Under the pieces are notes generated by a model. The model had not been told where the DNA came from. It did not search any database and saw nothing but the letters and a program-made list of their open reading frames with translations. The position numbers were made by a program, and so were the translations under genes. From an uncultured Lachnospiraceae bacterium (lineage in GTDB: Bacteria > Bacillota > Clostridia > Lachnospirales > Lachnospiraceae), in contig CAKRVA010000001.1 in NCBI GenBank assembly GCA_934408585.1, positions 124,001-188,000 of the forward strand: a stretch of DNA of 64,000 bases, read 5' to 3'. Shown piece after piece: positions 8,383-15,965 of this stretch; the stretch's first letter is position 1; each line of letters opens with the position of its first letter.

Positions 8383-11037
8383 TTATTTTATCTGTTCTTT
8401 CAGGACTTCAGAACATTTTGCAAGTGCTTCCGGAATACCTGCCGGATTCTTACCGCCTGCCTGTGCCATGTTCGGGCGTCCGCCGCCACCACCGCCGACA
8501 AGAGCTGCAATTCCTTTAATCAGATTACCTGCATGTGCACCGGCTTTCTGGGCTTCCTCGTTTGCCATAGCTACCATATTTACTTTTCCGTCACATTCGG
8601 AAATCAATACAATAACACCCTCTACAAGCTTTGTCTTTAACTGGTCTCCCAAATCACGGAGTCCATTCATATCAACACCCGGTACTGCGGTTGCGAGCAG
8701 CTTCACACCATTTACTTCTGTTACCTGGTCCATAACATCACCAAGTGCATCTTTCGCTGCTTTACTCTTTAAGGATTCCAATTCACTCTGCAAAGACTTC
8801 ACCTCTGCCATCAAATGCTCGGCACGTTCCAAAACAGAAGCAGGAGTTGTCTTCATCACTTTTGCTACTGCATTCAGCTTTTCTTCCATTTCCTGATAAT
8901 ATGCTGCCACATTTCTTCCGGTAATCGCCTCAATACGACGGATTCCGGCTGCAACACCGGACTCGGATAAAATCTTAAAGGATGCGATTTCTCCGGTATG
9001 TCCTACATGAGTACCACCGCAAAGCTCCTTGGAGAAATCTCCAATCATAACAACGCGGACCGTATCCCCATATTTTTCTCCAAACAAAGCCATTGCGCCT
9101 GTTTTCTTAGCTTCCTCAAGGCTCATAACCTTTGTTTCAACCGGAAGGTCTTCTTCGATTTTATTGTTAACAATTTCTTCTACTTTTCGGATTTCTTCTG
9201 CCGTCATTGCCTGACCATGACTGAAGTCAAAACGTGTTCTTTCACCATCCTGATAAGAACCGGACTGCTCCACGTGGTCACCAAGGACTTCACGAAGTGC
9301 CTCCTGCAAAAGGTGTGTTGCGGTATGGTTTTTACAGGTATTTCCACGATTCAGGGAAGAAACTTCAAGTGTTGCGTTCTCCTGTTTGGAAATCTTTCCG
9401 GAAACCACTTTACCAATATGACCAATGCGTCCTCCGGGAAGCTTTACCGTATCAGTAACTTCAAAGGTTCCGCCTGCTGTTTTAATCACACCGAAGTCCC
9501 CCTTCTGTCCACCCATTGTTGCATAAAATGGTGTTTTCAAAGTAATCAGGGTTCCCTCTTCACCTTCATTCAGGGCATCCTTCCATTCCGTACCACTGCT
9601 CATGGCTGCAATCGTGCTTTCTCCCTTTAAGGTGTCATATCCGACAAATTCACTGACAATGGCATCATCCAATTCCTCATACATTGCAGAATCATTGGAA
9701 AGTTTTGCTGCAAAGCTCTGGTTATCTCTTGCTTTCTGCTTCTGCTCTTCCATTGCTTTGGCAAAGCCCTCTTCATCTACCTTAAGTCCTTCTTCTTCTG
9801 CAAGTTCTACGGTAAGCTCAATCGGGAAACCAAACGTATCATAAAGATAAAACGCAGAGTTTCCATCGATTTCAGCCGATTTTGCTTCCTTTTTCTGCTC
9901 CAGAATCTTCTTAAATTCCTTCATACCGTTTTCCAGCGTACTCTCAAAACGGTTAATCTCTTTCTTCAATTCAGAAAGAACAAATTCTTTATTTTTCACT
10001 AATAACGGATAGCTTTCCGCATAGATATCTTCAATATACATCTGTGCAATCGTCAGCAGATCCTCTGTTTTTAAATTCAGCATACGTCCATGTCTGACCG
10101 CACGGCGAATCAGACGGCGCAGCACATAGCCCGCTCCCACATTGGATGGAAGAAGCTTTGCCTCGTCACCAATCAACATCACGCTGGTACGAATATGATC
10201 TGCCAGAATACGCATGGAACGCGTAAGCTTTACATCCTGCTCATACTTTGTACCGGATTTCTTTTCAATATATGCAATAACCGGTGCAAACAAATCAATG
10301 CGGTACACATCCTTGGTGCCATTTAAAAATGCAAGGATACGCTCTAATCCCCAGCCGGTATCTACATTTTTCTGTTTCAGAGGTGTTAAATGACCGTCAT
10401 GATGTTTTTCATACTGCATAAATACATCATTACCAAGCTCTGTATATTTTCCGCAATGACAGCCAGGACCACAATCCGGTCCGCAATCCGGCTTATCTGC
10501 GACATAAAACATTTCACTATCAGGACCACAGGGACCATATTCCAATCCCCACCAGTTATCTTCTGCCGGTAAATAATAAATATTTTCCTTCTTAAAACCG
10601 GAAGCAATACGATACTGTGCACCTTCTTCATCTCTCGGTGCATTTTCATCACCTGCAAATACCGTAGCTGCAAGATGGTCTGCATCAAATCCAAACACGT
10701 CAGTCAGCAGTTCAAAACTCCACTGGCAGCGCTCCTTTTTGAAATAATCTCCAAGACTCCAGCTTCCCATCATTTCAAAAAATGTCACATGGCTCTTGTC
10801 ACCTACAGAATCAATATCGTTGGTGCGGACACAGCCCTGTACGTTGCAAAGTCTTGTTCCCAAAGGATGCTTCTGACCCAGAAGATAAGGCATCAGTGGC
10901 TGCATTCCGGCAACGTTAAATAACACACCGGTAGAACCATCTGATACAAGAGACACTGCTCCTACATCTACATGTCCACGATCCATATAAAATTGTTTCC
11001 AGGTTTTTCTCAGTTCATCTGAAGTGAATTGTCTCAT
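8383..11037 (-). CDS. alaS: Alanyl-tRNA synthetase
   Basis: An 884-residue class II synthetase that charges tRNA-Ala and edits mischarged Ser/Gly. The N-terminal catalytic domain (from TSDELRKTWKQFYM) includes motif 2/3 regions such as NDVFMQYEKH and GAGYVLRRLIRRAVRHGR. The editing domain has HTATHLLQEAL and CGGTHVGHTGEI, which carry the zinc-binding HxxxH and C/H residues. The C-terminal C-Ala domain ends in GGGGGGRPNMAQAGG. The start at 11037 is chosen because AGGGAGAG lies 8 bp upstream; a further upstream in-frame start overlaps the intergenic region before glyS. No T-box leader is visible in the 41-bp gap to glyS. Confidence 0.97.
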   Translation of the reverse strand: MRQFTSDELRKTWKQFYMDRGHVDVGAVSLVSDGSTGVLFNVAGMQPLMPYLLGQKHPLGTRLCNVQGCVRTNDIDSVGDKSHVTFFEMMGSWSLGDYFKKERCQWSFELLTDVFGFDADHLAATVFAGDENAPRDEEGAQYRIASGFKKENIYYLPAEDNWWGLEYGPCGPDSEMFYVADKPDCGPDCGPGCHCGKYTELGNDVFMQYEKHHDGHLTPLKQKNVDTGWGLERILAFLNGTKDVYRIDLFAPVIAYIEKKSGTKYEQDVKLTRSMRILADHIRTSVMLIGDEAKLLPSNVGAGYVLRRLIRRAVRHGRMLNLKTEDLLTIAQMYIEDIYAESYPLLVKNKEFVLSELKKEINRFESTLENGMKEFKKILEQKKEAKSAEIDGNSAFYLYDTFGFPIELTVELAEEEGLKVDEEGFAKAMEEQKQKARDNQSFAAKLSNDSAMYEELDDAIVSEFVGYDTLKGESTIAAMSSGTEWKDALNEGEEGTLITLKTPFYATMGGQKGDFGVIKTAGGTFEVTDTVKLPGGRIGHIGKVVSGKISKQENATLEVSSLNRGNTCKNHTATHLLQEALREVLGDHVEQSGSYQDGERTRFDFSHGQAMTAEEIRKVEEIVNNKIEEDLPVETKVMSLEEAKKTGAMALFGEKYGDTVRVVMIGDFSKELCGGTHVGHTGEIASFKILSESGVAAGIRRIEAITGRNVAAYYQEMEEKLNAVAKVMKTTPASVLERAEHLMAEVKSLQSELESLKSKAAKDALGDVMDQVTEVNGVKLLATAVPGVDMNGLRDLGDQLKTKLVEGVIVLISECDGKVNMVAMANEEAQKAGAHAGNLIKGIAALVGGGGGGRPNMAQAGGKNPAGIPEALAKCSEVLKEQIK

Positions 11038-11078
11038 TTCTTTTCTCTCCCTATTCTGCATGTTTTGCAATCATCTGC

Positions 11079-12467
11079 TTAAAATGTAAACTTATCTGCG
11101 AAATAAGCATCCAAATCTGCGATTGCCACACGTTCCTGTTCCATGGAATCACGGAAACGAACCGTTACACATTGATCGGTCTCAGAATCAAAGTCGTATG
11201 TAATACAGAAAGGAGTTCCGATTTCATCCTGTCTACGATATCTCTTACCAATATTTCCTCTGTCATCAAATTCACAATGATATTTCTTGGAAAGCTGGTT
11301 ATAAATCTTTTCTGCGCCTTCATTTAACTTCTTGGAAAGCGGAAGCACACCGATTTTTACCGGTGCAAGTGCCGGATGGAAATGCAGAACCGTACGTACA
11401 TCTCCTTCTCCAATTTCTTCTTCATCATATGCTCCACAAAGGAATGCAAGGAAAAGTCTTTCCACACCAACGGATGGCTCGATAACATAAGGAATATAAC
11501 GAACATTCTTCTGATCATCGAAGTATGTAAGATCTTCCCCTGATGTATTCTGATGCTGGGTAAGGTCATAGTCAGTTCTGTCTGCAATACCCCAGAGTTC
11601 ACCCCAGCCAAACGGGAATAAGAACTCTACGTCTGTGGTGGCCTTTGAGTAGAAAGAAAGCTCTTCTTTATCATGGTCACGTACACGCATCTCTTCTTCC
11701 TTCATGCCAAGTGACTTTAACCAATCGATACAATATTTTTTCCAATATGCAAACCATTCCAGATCGGTATCCGGTTCACAGAAGAATTCCATTTCCATCT
11801 GTTCAAATTCTCTTACACGGAAAATGAAGTTACCGGGAGTAATCTCATTACGGAAAGATTTACCTACCTGACAAATTCCAAAAGGAATTTTCTTACGGGA
11901 AGTTCTCTGTACATTTTTGAAGTTTACAAAGATACCCTGTGCGGTTTCCGGACGAAGATATACGGTATTTTTTGCATCTTCGGTTACACCCTGGAATGTT
12001 TTGAACATCAGGTTAAACTGTCTGATATCGGTAAAATTATGTTTTCCGCAGCTTGGACATGGAATCTGATGCTCTTCGATAAAGTTCTTCATCTGTTCCT
12101 GGCTCCAGCCGTCTACTGCAGATTCTAAGGTAATTCCTTTTTCCTGTACAAAGTCTTCAATAATTTTATCTGCACGGAATCTTTCATGACATTCCTTACA
12201 GTCCATCAGAGGGTCTGAGAAGCTGCCCAGATGTCCGGATGCTACCCATGTCTGGGGATTCATTAAAATTGCACAGTCTACACCAACGTTTGTAGGGCTT
12301 TCTTTTACGAACTTCTGCCACCATGCCTGCTTAATGTTATTTTTTAATTCCACACCTAAAATACCAAAATCCCAGGTATTTGCCAGTCCTCCGTAAATTT
12401 CACTGCCGGGATGTACAAATCCTCTTGATTTTGCCAGTGCTACAATTTTGTCCATTGTCTTTTCCAT
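11079..12467 (-). CDS. glyS: Glycyl-tRNA synthetase, single-chain (alpha2) type
   Basis: A 462-residue class II synthetase of the dimeric archaeal/eukaryotic-like type, not the alpha2-beta2 enzyme. It opens with MDKIVALAKSRGFVHPGSEIYGG, and motif 2 is in FRNEITPGNFIFRVREFEQME. A zinc-like CPSCGKHNF segment (CxxC) lies near residue 136 and an HGTP_anticodon domain ends the protein. It charges tRNA-Gly in the cytoplasm. It is followed 41 bp later by alaS and lies 22 bp after a lipoprotein gene, so the three may be one transcript. AGAGGTAA precedes the start. Confidence 0.95.
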   Translation of the reverse strand: MEKTMDKIVALAKSRGFVHPGSEIYGGLANTWDFGILGVELKNNIKQAWWQKFVKESPTNVGVDCAILMNPQTWVASGHLGSFSDPLMDCKECHERFRADKIIEDFVQEKGITLESAVDGWSQEQMKNFIEEHQIPCPSCGKHNFTDIRQFNLMFKTFQGVTEDAKNTVYLRPETAQGIFVNFKNVQRTSRKKIPFGICQVGKSFRNEITPGNFIFRVREFEQMEMEFFCEPDTDLEWFAYWKKYCIDWLKSLGMKEEEMRVRDHDKEELSFYSKATTDVEFLFPFGWGELWGIADRTDYDLTQHQNTSGEDLTYFDDQKNVRYIPYVIEPSVGVERLFLAFLCGAYDEEEIGEGDVRTVLHFHPALAPVKIGVLPLSKKLNEGAEKIYNQLSKKYHCEFDDRGNIGKRYRRQDEIGTPFCITYDFDSETDQCVTVRFRDSMEQERVAIADLDAYFADKFTF

Positions 12468-12489
12468 TGTTTTCTTACCTCTCGTTATC

Positions 12490-13125
12490 TTATTCTTTAA
12501 AAATCACACAAACTTCCTTGGAAATTTGATTGTTTTCATCTTTTACAATTTGAAATGATCTGCTTTTTGCTCCAACCTGAACATAATCTGAAACATATAA
12601 AATCTTATCATAAAGCTGGATGGTCTGGTCGGTATTGGTAATAAGCACCTTAACTCCGGTTGATGCAAGCAGTTCTGCTTCTCCCATTGTCTTGGAATCG
12701 TCCTCGGCACCCACATATACCTGATTCAAATCAAATCCTGCCGCCTGTGCTTCCAACGGTGTCCCAATAAAAAAGATTTCCCGGTTGAAATCCGCATAGT
12801 CCTGATATGACCGGAATTCCATTTTTACATCTGTCACATTGCCATTTATCTGAACCCTTTCTACGGAAATACGTTCTTCACCTACACGGCTGTTATAATT
12901 TGCAACAGCCTGTAATACCTGCGTCTGTAATTCCTGCTGGTCATAATAATCCTTATCAAAGCTCTCGCGGATACAATCTGAAATTGTTCCGTCTTCCGAT
13001 ACGGAGATGCAGGACCCTTCTACGGAACCACTCTCGTTGTCACAAGCAACTGCTCCTGTCATCAGGAATGCAACTACCATTCCCATACTCACGTATCGTC
13101 TCAAAACACACTGTCTGATATTCAT
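12490..13125 (-). CDS. Conserved hypothetical lipoprotein
   Basis: A 211-residue protein with an N-terminal hydrophobic stretch and a lipobox (TGAVAC, cysteine at about residue 28), so probably lipid-anchored and extracytoplasmic. The mature part is acidic, alternates short beta-like and helical segments, and has no motif I recognise. The start is backed by GAGGAAAG directly upstream. It sits between recO and glyS on the same strand, with 38-bp and 22-bp gaps. No function is assigned. Confidence 0.75.
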   Translation of the reverse strand: MNIRQCVLRRYVSMGMVVAFLMTGAVACDNESGSVEGSCISVSEDGTISDCIRESFDKDYYDQQELQTQVLQAVANYNSRVGEERISVERVQINGNVTDVKMEFRSYQDYADFNREIFFIGTPLEAQAAGFDLNQVYVGAEDDSKTMGEAELLASTGVKVLITNTDQTIQLYDKILYVSDYVQVGAKSRSFQIVKDENNQISKEVCVIFKE

Positions 13126-13163
13126 CTTTCCTCATTTCTCCCCATTCAGAAGAATATACCTCA

Positions 13164-13820
13164 TCAATTATATATGAGTCCCTCAAGGATTTCAAGGCTT
13201 TTCAACTTCCTGTCCACAAATCTTTTCTGATATGCAAAAGCGATTGCTTTCAACTCTCCAAGAACCTGATCCGACACCTTAAAGGTATATAATTTTTCGA
13301 TGGTGCTGTTTACAATATATTCCACGGCATATCTGGTAGATTCCTCATAATTTCTGTCCGTTGGCAGTCCCGGATATTCTCCGTTAATTGCCACTGTCTT
13401 TATTTCGAATATGTACCTTACCAGTTCATTCGGGTATGCCGGATGAAGCAATGCCCTTACCGATTGGTACAGAAGTTTTAGCATCTCACGCTCGTCATTA
13501 TTCTCTCTGGTATAGTAATCCATAAGTTCCAAAAAGTACATTCCGTAGCAGGCTTCTTCAAAATTTTCCCGCATGCCCTCAAAATAATTGGAAATTACTG
13601 CCTCATTGACGGTATAAGAATTCCGTCCTTCGTATAACTGGAATTCTCCAAAGCAAAACGGGTTGGTAGCAGCCAGCAGTCTGCTTCCCTGCTTCCGTGC
13701 CCCCCTGGCAAATGCTGCTATCTTTCCCCGTTCTCTGGTCAGTATTACTACACGTTTATCCGTTTCGCCTACAGGTGACGCTTCCAAAACCATCCCTGTA
13801 ACCTTGACCTGTTCCTGCAT
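13164..13820 (-). CDS. recO: DNA repair protein RecO, lacking the zinc site
   Basis: A 218-residue RecO, which with RecF/RecR helps load RecA at gaps. The N-terminal OB fold is clear (VTGMVLEASPVGETDKRVVILTRERGKIAAFARGARK), followed by the helical C-terminal domain. The four-cysteine zinc-binding loop usual in RecO is absent: the corresponding stretch (GEYPGLPTDRNYEESTRYAVEYI) has no cysteine. Some clostridial RecO proteins seem to share this loss, from memory. The start at 13820 is supported by AAAGGAG 9 bp upstream. That site lies inside the yqzL gene, whose 3' part overlaps recO out of frame, so translation is likely coupled. Confidence 0.9.
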   Translation of the reverse strand: MQEQVKVTGMVLEASPVGETDKRVVILTRERGKIAAFARGARKQGSRLLAATNPFCFGEFQLYEGRNSYTVNEAVISNYFEGMRENFEEACYGMYFLELMDYYTRENNDEREMLKLLYQSVRALLHPAYPNELVRYIFEIKTVAINGEYPGLPTDRNYEESTRYAVEYIVNSTIEKLYTFKVSDQVLGELKAIAFAYQKRFVDRKLKSLEILEGLIYN

Positions 13821-13941
13821 CAGGCTCTGCTCCTTTATGTTCCGTTTCGTTCTCTCCTGCCTGTACATGCTGTCGGTAGGTTAAGTAATCTTCAATCTTT
13901 CCTGTGCATAAAAATTGTTCCCAATCGTCCAAATTTTTCAT
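13756..13941 (-). CDS. yqzL: YqzL-like small protein overlapping recO
   Basis: A 61-codon gene whose N-terminus (MKNLDDWEQFLCTGKIEDYL) matches the small YqzL family found between era and recO in Firmicutes: an aromatic, a TG-x-I/D step and a YL-x-Y end. The ATG at 13941 has AGGGGGCAC 5 bp upstream. Its last 65 bp overlap the start of recO in another frame, making it longer than the roughly 45-residue Bacillus protein, and the overlapping tail looks like ordinary read-through sequence. Position and N-terminal match support a real gene; biochemical function is not known. Confidence 0.7.
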   Translation of the reverse strand: MKNLDDWEQFLCTGKIEDYLTYRQHVQAGENETEHKGAEPDAGTGQGYRDGFGSVTCRRNG

Positions 13942-13993
13942 CTTGTGCCCCCTATTTAAACTTCATAAAATAGGGTTTACATTTTGCATTTTT

Positions 13994-14905
13994 CTATTCG
14001 TTATCTTTGGGATTATATCCATAATTTTTTAACAGCAAATCGCTGTCACGCCAATCCTTCCGCACCTTTACCCAAAGCTGCAGATTTACCCTTGCTTCCA
14101 GCATCTTTTCGATATCGATACGGGCAGACTGACCAATTCTGCGAAGCATACTTCCCTGCTTGCCAATGATAATTCCTTTATGGGAATCTCGCTCACAAAT
14201 GATTGTGGCTTCAATATCAACAATCGTTTCTTTTCCTTTGTTACGCCACTTCATTTTTTCAATCGTAACTGCAATTCCATGCGGAATCTCTTCTTCCAGG
14301 CAGCGAAGTGCCTTTTCTCGAATCAGCTCCGCCACAATCTGACGCATCGGCTGGTCGGTAATCGTATCTTCATCATAAAAAGCCGGTCCATAGGGCAGAT
14401 ATTTCATAATACAGCGGATAAGCTCTTCGGTATTATCTGCTTTAAGTGCCGATACCGGTACAATTTCTTCAAAATCCATTTCCCTCCGGTATGTGTCAAT
14501 AAAGCCAAACAATTCTTCTTTTTTTACCGCATCAATTTTATTGATGACAAGAATTACCGGTGTTTTTATCTGCTTCAGTTGTTCTATAATATGACGCTCT
14601 CCGGCTCCAATATAATTGGTAGGCTCCACAAGCCATAATACAACATCTACATCCTTGAGGGAACGCGTTGCTGCATTTACCATATAATTTCCAAGCTTAT
14701 TTTTTGCCTTGTGGATTCCCGGAGTATCTACAAAAACAATCTGTCCCTCTTCCGAAGTGTACACCGTCTGAATCCGGTTTCTGGTTGTCTGTGGTTTATT
14801 TGAGGTAATCGCAATTTTCTGCCCAATCAGACAGTTCATCAATGTCGATTTTCCCACATTCGGTCTTCCAATCAGTGCTGCAAAACCTGATTTATACTGT
14901 TCCAT
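13994..14905 (-). CDS. era: GTPase Era
   Basis: A 303-residue Era, which binds the 3' end of 16S rRNA and checks 30S maturation. G1 is GRPNVGKST near residue 14, G3 DTPGIHK, G4 NKID and G5 SALKA. The C-terminal KH domain has GIIIGKQGSMLRRIG. The start at 14905 is chosen for homology (MEQYKSGFAALIG) and an AAAGG upstream; it overlaps the 3' end of the DUF4349 lipoprotein gene by 14 bp. The order era-yqzL-recO is the conserved Firmicute arrangement. Confidence 0.97.
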   Translation of the reverse strand: MEQYKSGFAALIGRPNVGKSTLMNCLIGQKIAITSNKPQTTRNRIQTVYTSEEGQIVFVDTPGIHKAKNKLGNYMVNAATRSLKDVDVVLWLVEPTNYIGAGERHIIEQLKQIKTPVILVINKIDAVKKEELFGFIDTYRREMDFEEIVPVSALKADNTEELIRCIMKYLPYGPAFYDEDTITDQPMRQIVAELIREKALRCLEEEIPHGIAVTIEKMKWRNKGKETIVDIEATIICERDSHKGIIIGKQGSMLRRIGQSARIDIEKMLEARVNLQLWVKVRKDWRDSDLLLKNYGYNPKDNE

Positions 14906-15944
14906 TATTCTCTGTACCTTTCTGCTTCTGTGCAGCTTCAAACGCTGCCTGTCTTGCAGCATATTCTTCCTGAAGCTTCCGATTCCGGATTTCCTGTTTC
15001 TTTTTGCCTCTCTTTATAAACAATCGAATAATCAGAACAATAATAACAATGACGATTGCCCACACAAGAAGATATGGCAGTGCAATCACAAATCCGATGC
15101 AGAAATCAAGGAATCCGTTTCCAACTCCCTGTAAACTGTCCACGAATCCTTCTGTCATCTTCTGCAGTCTTCCCGGTTCTTCGATTGGAGTATATTTCTC
15201 TACTTCTTCAACATACAATTCCACTGTGCTGTATGAAACCTGATTATCAAAGGTTCTCAGCTGTGATTCCATACTCTCAATCTGATAGCGTACTTCCGAG
15301 AGTCTGCTTTCCAATGAGATAATATCTTCTATGCTTTCTGCCTGTTCCATCAATTCCAGCAGTCGTGTCTGTTCTGCCTGTAAAGCCTGCTTGTGGCTCT
15401 GCATATCTACATACTGAAGTGTAACATCCGTCACACTTTCATTCTTTCTGGTCACATTCGATATTTCAGAAACAAGGGATAAAAATTCGTCCAGTTTTTC
15501 TGCCGGAATTCTTGCTGTAAGATTTGCACTGCGCATACTGTTATATCCATCATAATACCCGCTTCCATTATAAATCTCACTATTTTCTACATATCCACCA
15601 AGAGAAGTGATACGATTCTGCACATTCTGCAGCAATGTATCGAATTCCTCTGTTTCTACATTCATATCAACATTCCGAATCAGCTTCCGATTGGTGTCCT
15701 GTACATCTATTTCCGCATCTTCCTCATATGCAGCATCTTCCTCTGCAACGGCATCTTCTGTATCATAATAGCTGGTTTCTGCCGCCTCACTATAATAGAC
15801 ATCTGCTGCCTGGGTATTTGCTACTGCAATGTCCCTGGCTCCTATTCCTTCTGTTTTGCTTGCAGAAGAGTTTCCACACCCGGTCAAAAGCATTGCCACC
15901 ATCAGGCAGGACATGATTCCTGCAAGTATTGTTCTCTTTTTCAT
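14892..15944 (-). CDS. DUF4349 lipoprotein with C-terminal membrane helix
   Basis: A 350-residue envelope protein. It has a signal with lipobox LTGC (about residues 20-23), an acidic Glu/Asp/Tyr-rich linker, the DUF4349 core beginning near RKLIRNVDMNVETEEFDTLL, a coiled coil (LQYVDMQSHKQALQAEQTRLLELM) and a C-terminal transmembrane helix followed by a basic tail (RLFIKRGKKKQE). So it is anchored at both ends of the domain. DUF4349 proteins are widespread in Clostridia with no established function. AAAGGAGG lies upstream of the ATG. Its stop overlaps era. Confidence 0.85.
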   Translation of the reverse strand: MKKRTILAGIMSCLMVAMLLTGCGNSSASKTEGIGARDIAVANTQAADVYYSEAAETSYYDTEDAVAEEDAAYEEDAEIDVQDTNRKLIRNVDMNVETEEFDTLLQNVQNRITSLGGYVENSEIYNGSGYYDGYNSMRSANLTARIPAEKLDEFLSLVSEISNVTRKNESVTDVTLQYVDMQSHKQALQAEQTRLLELMEQAESIEDIISLESRLSEVRYQIESMESQLRTFDNQVSYSTVELYVEEVEKYTPIEEPGRLQKMTEGFVDSLQGVGNGFLDFCIGFVIALPYLLVWAIVIVIIVLIIRLFIKRGKKKQEIRNRKLQEEYAARQAAFEAAQKQKGTENNGTV

Positions 15945-15965
15945 CCTTTGTTTCCTCCTTTACCT

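Noticed and set aside
8468..8896. Long plus-strand open frame opposite the 3' part of alaS
   Set aside because: Complementary to a certain gene, with proline and serine runs typical of an antisense frame of Gly/Ala-rich codons; no initiation signal.
11038..11078. T-box riboswitch before alaS or glyS
   Set aside because: The gaps (41 and 22 bp) are too short for a T-box leader and no specifier hairpin is seen.
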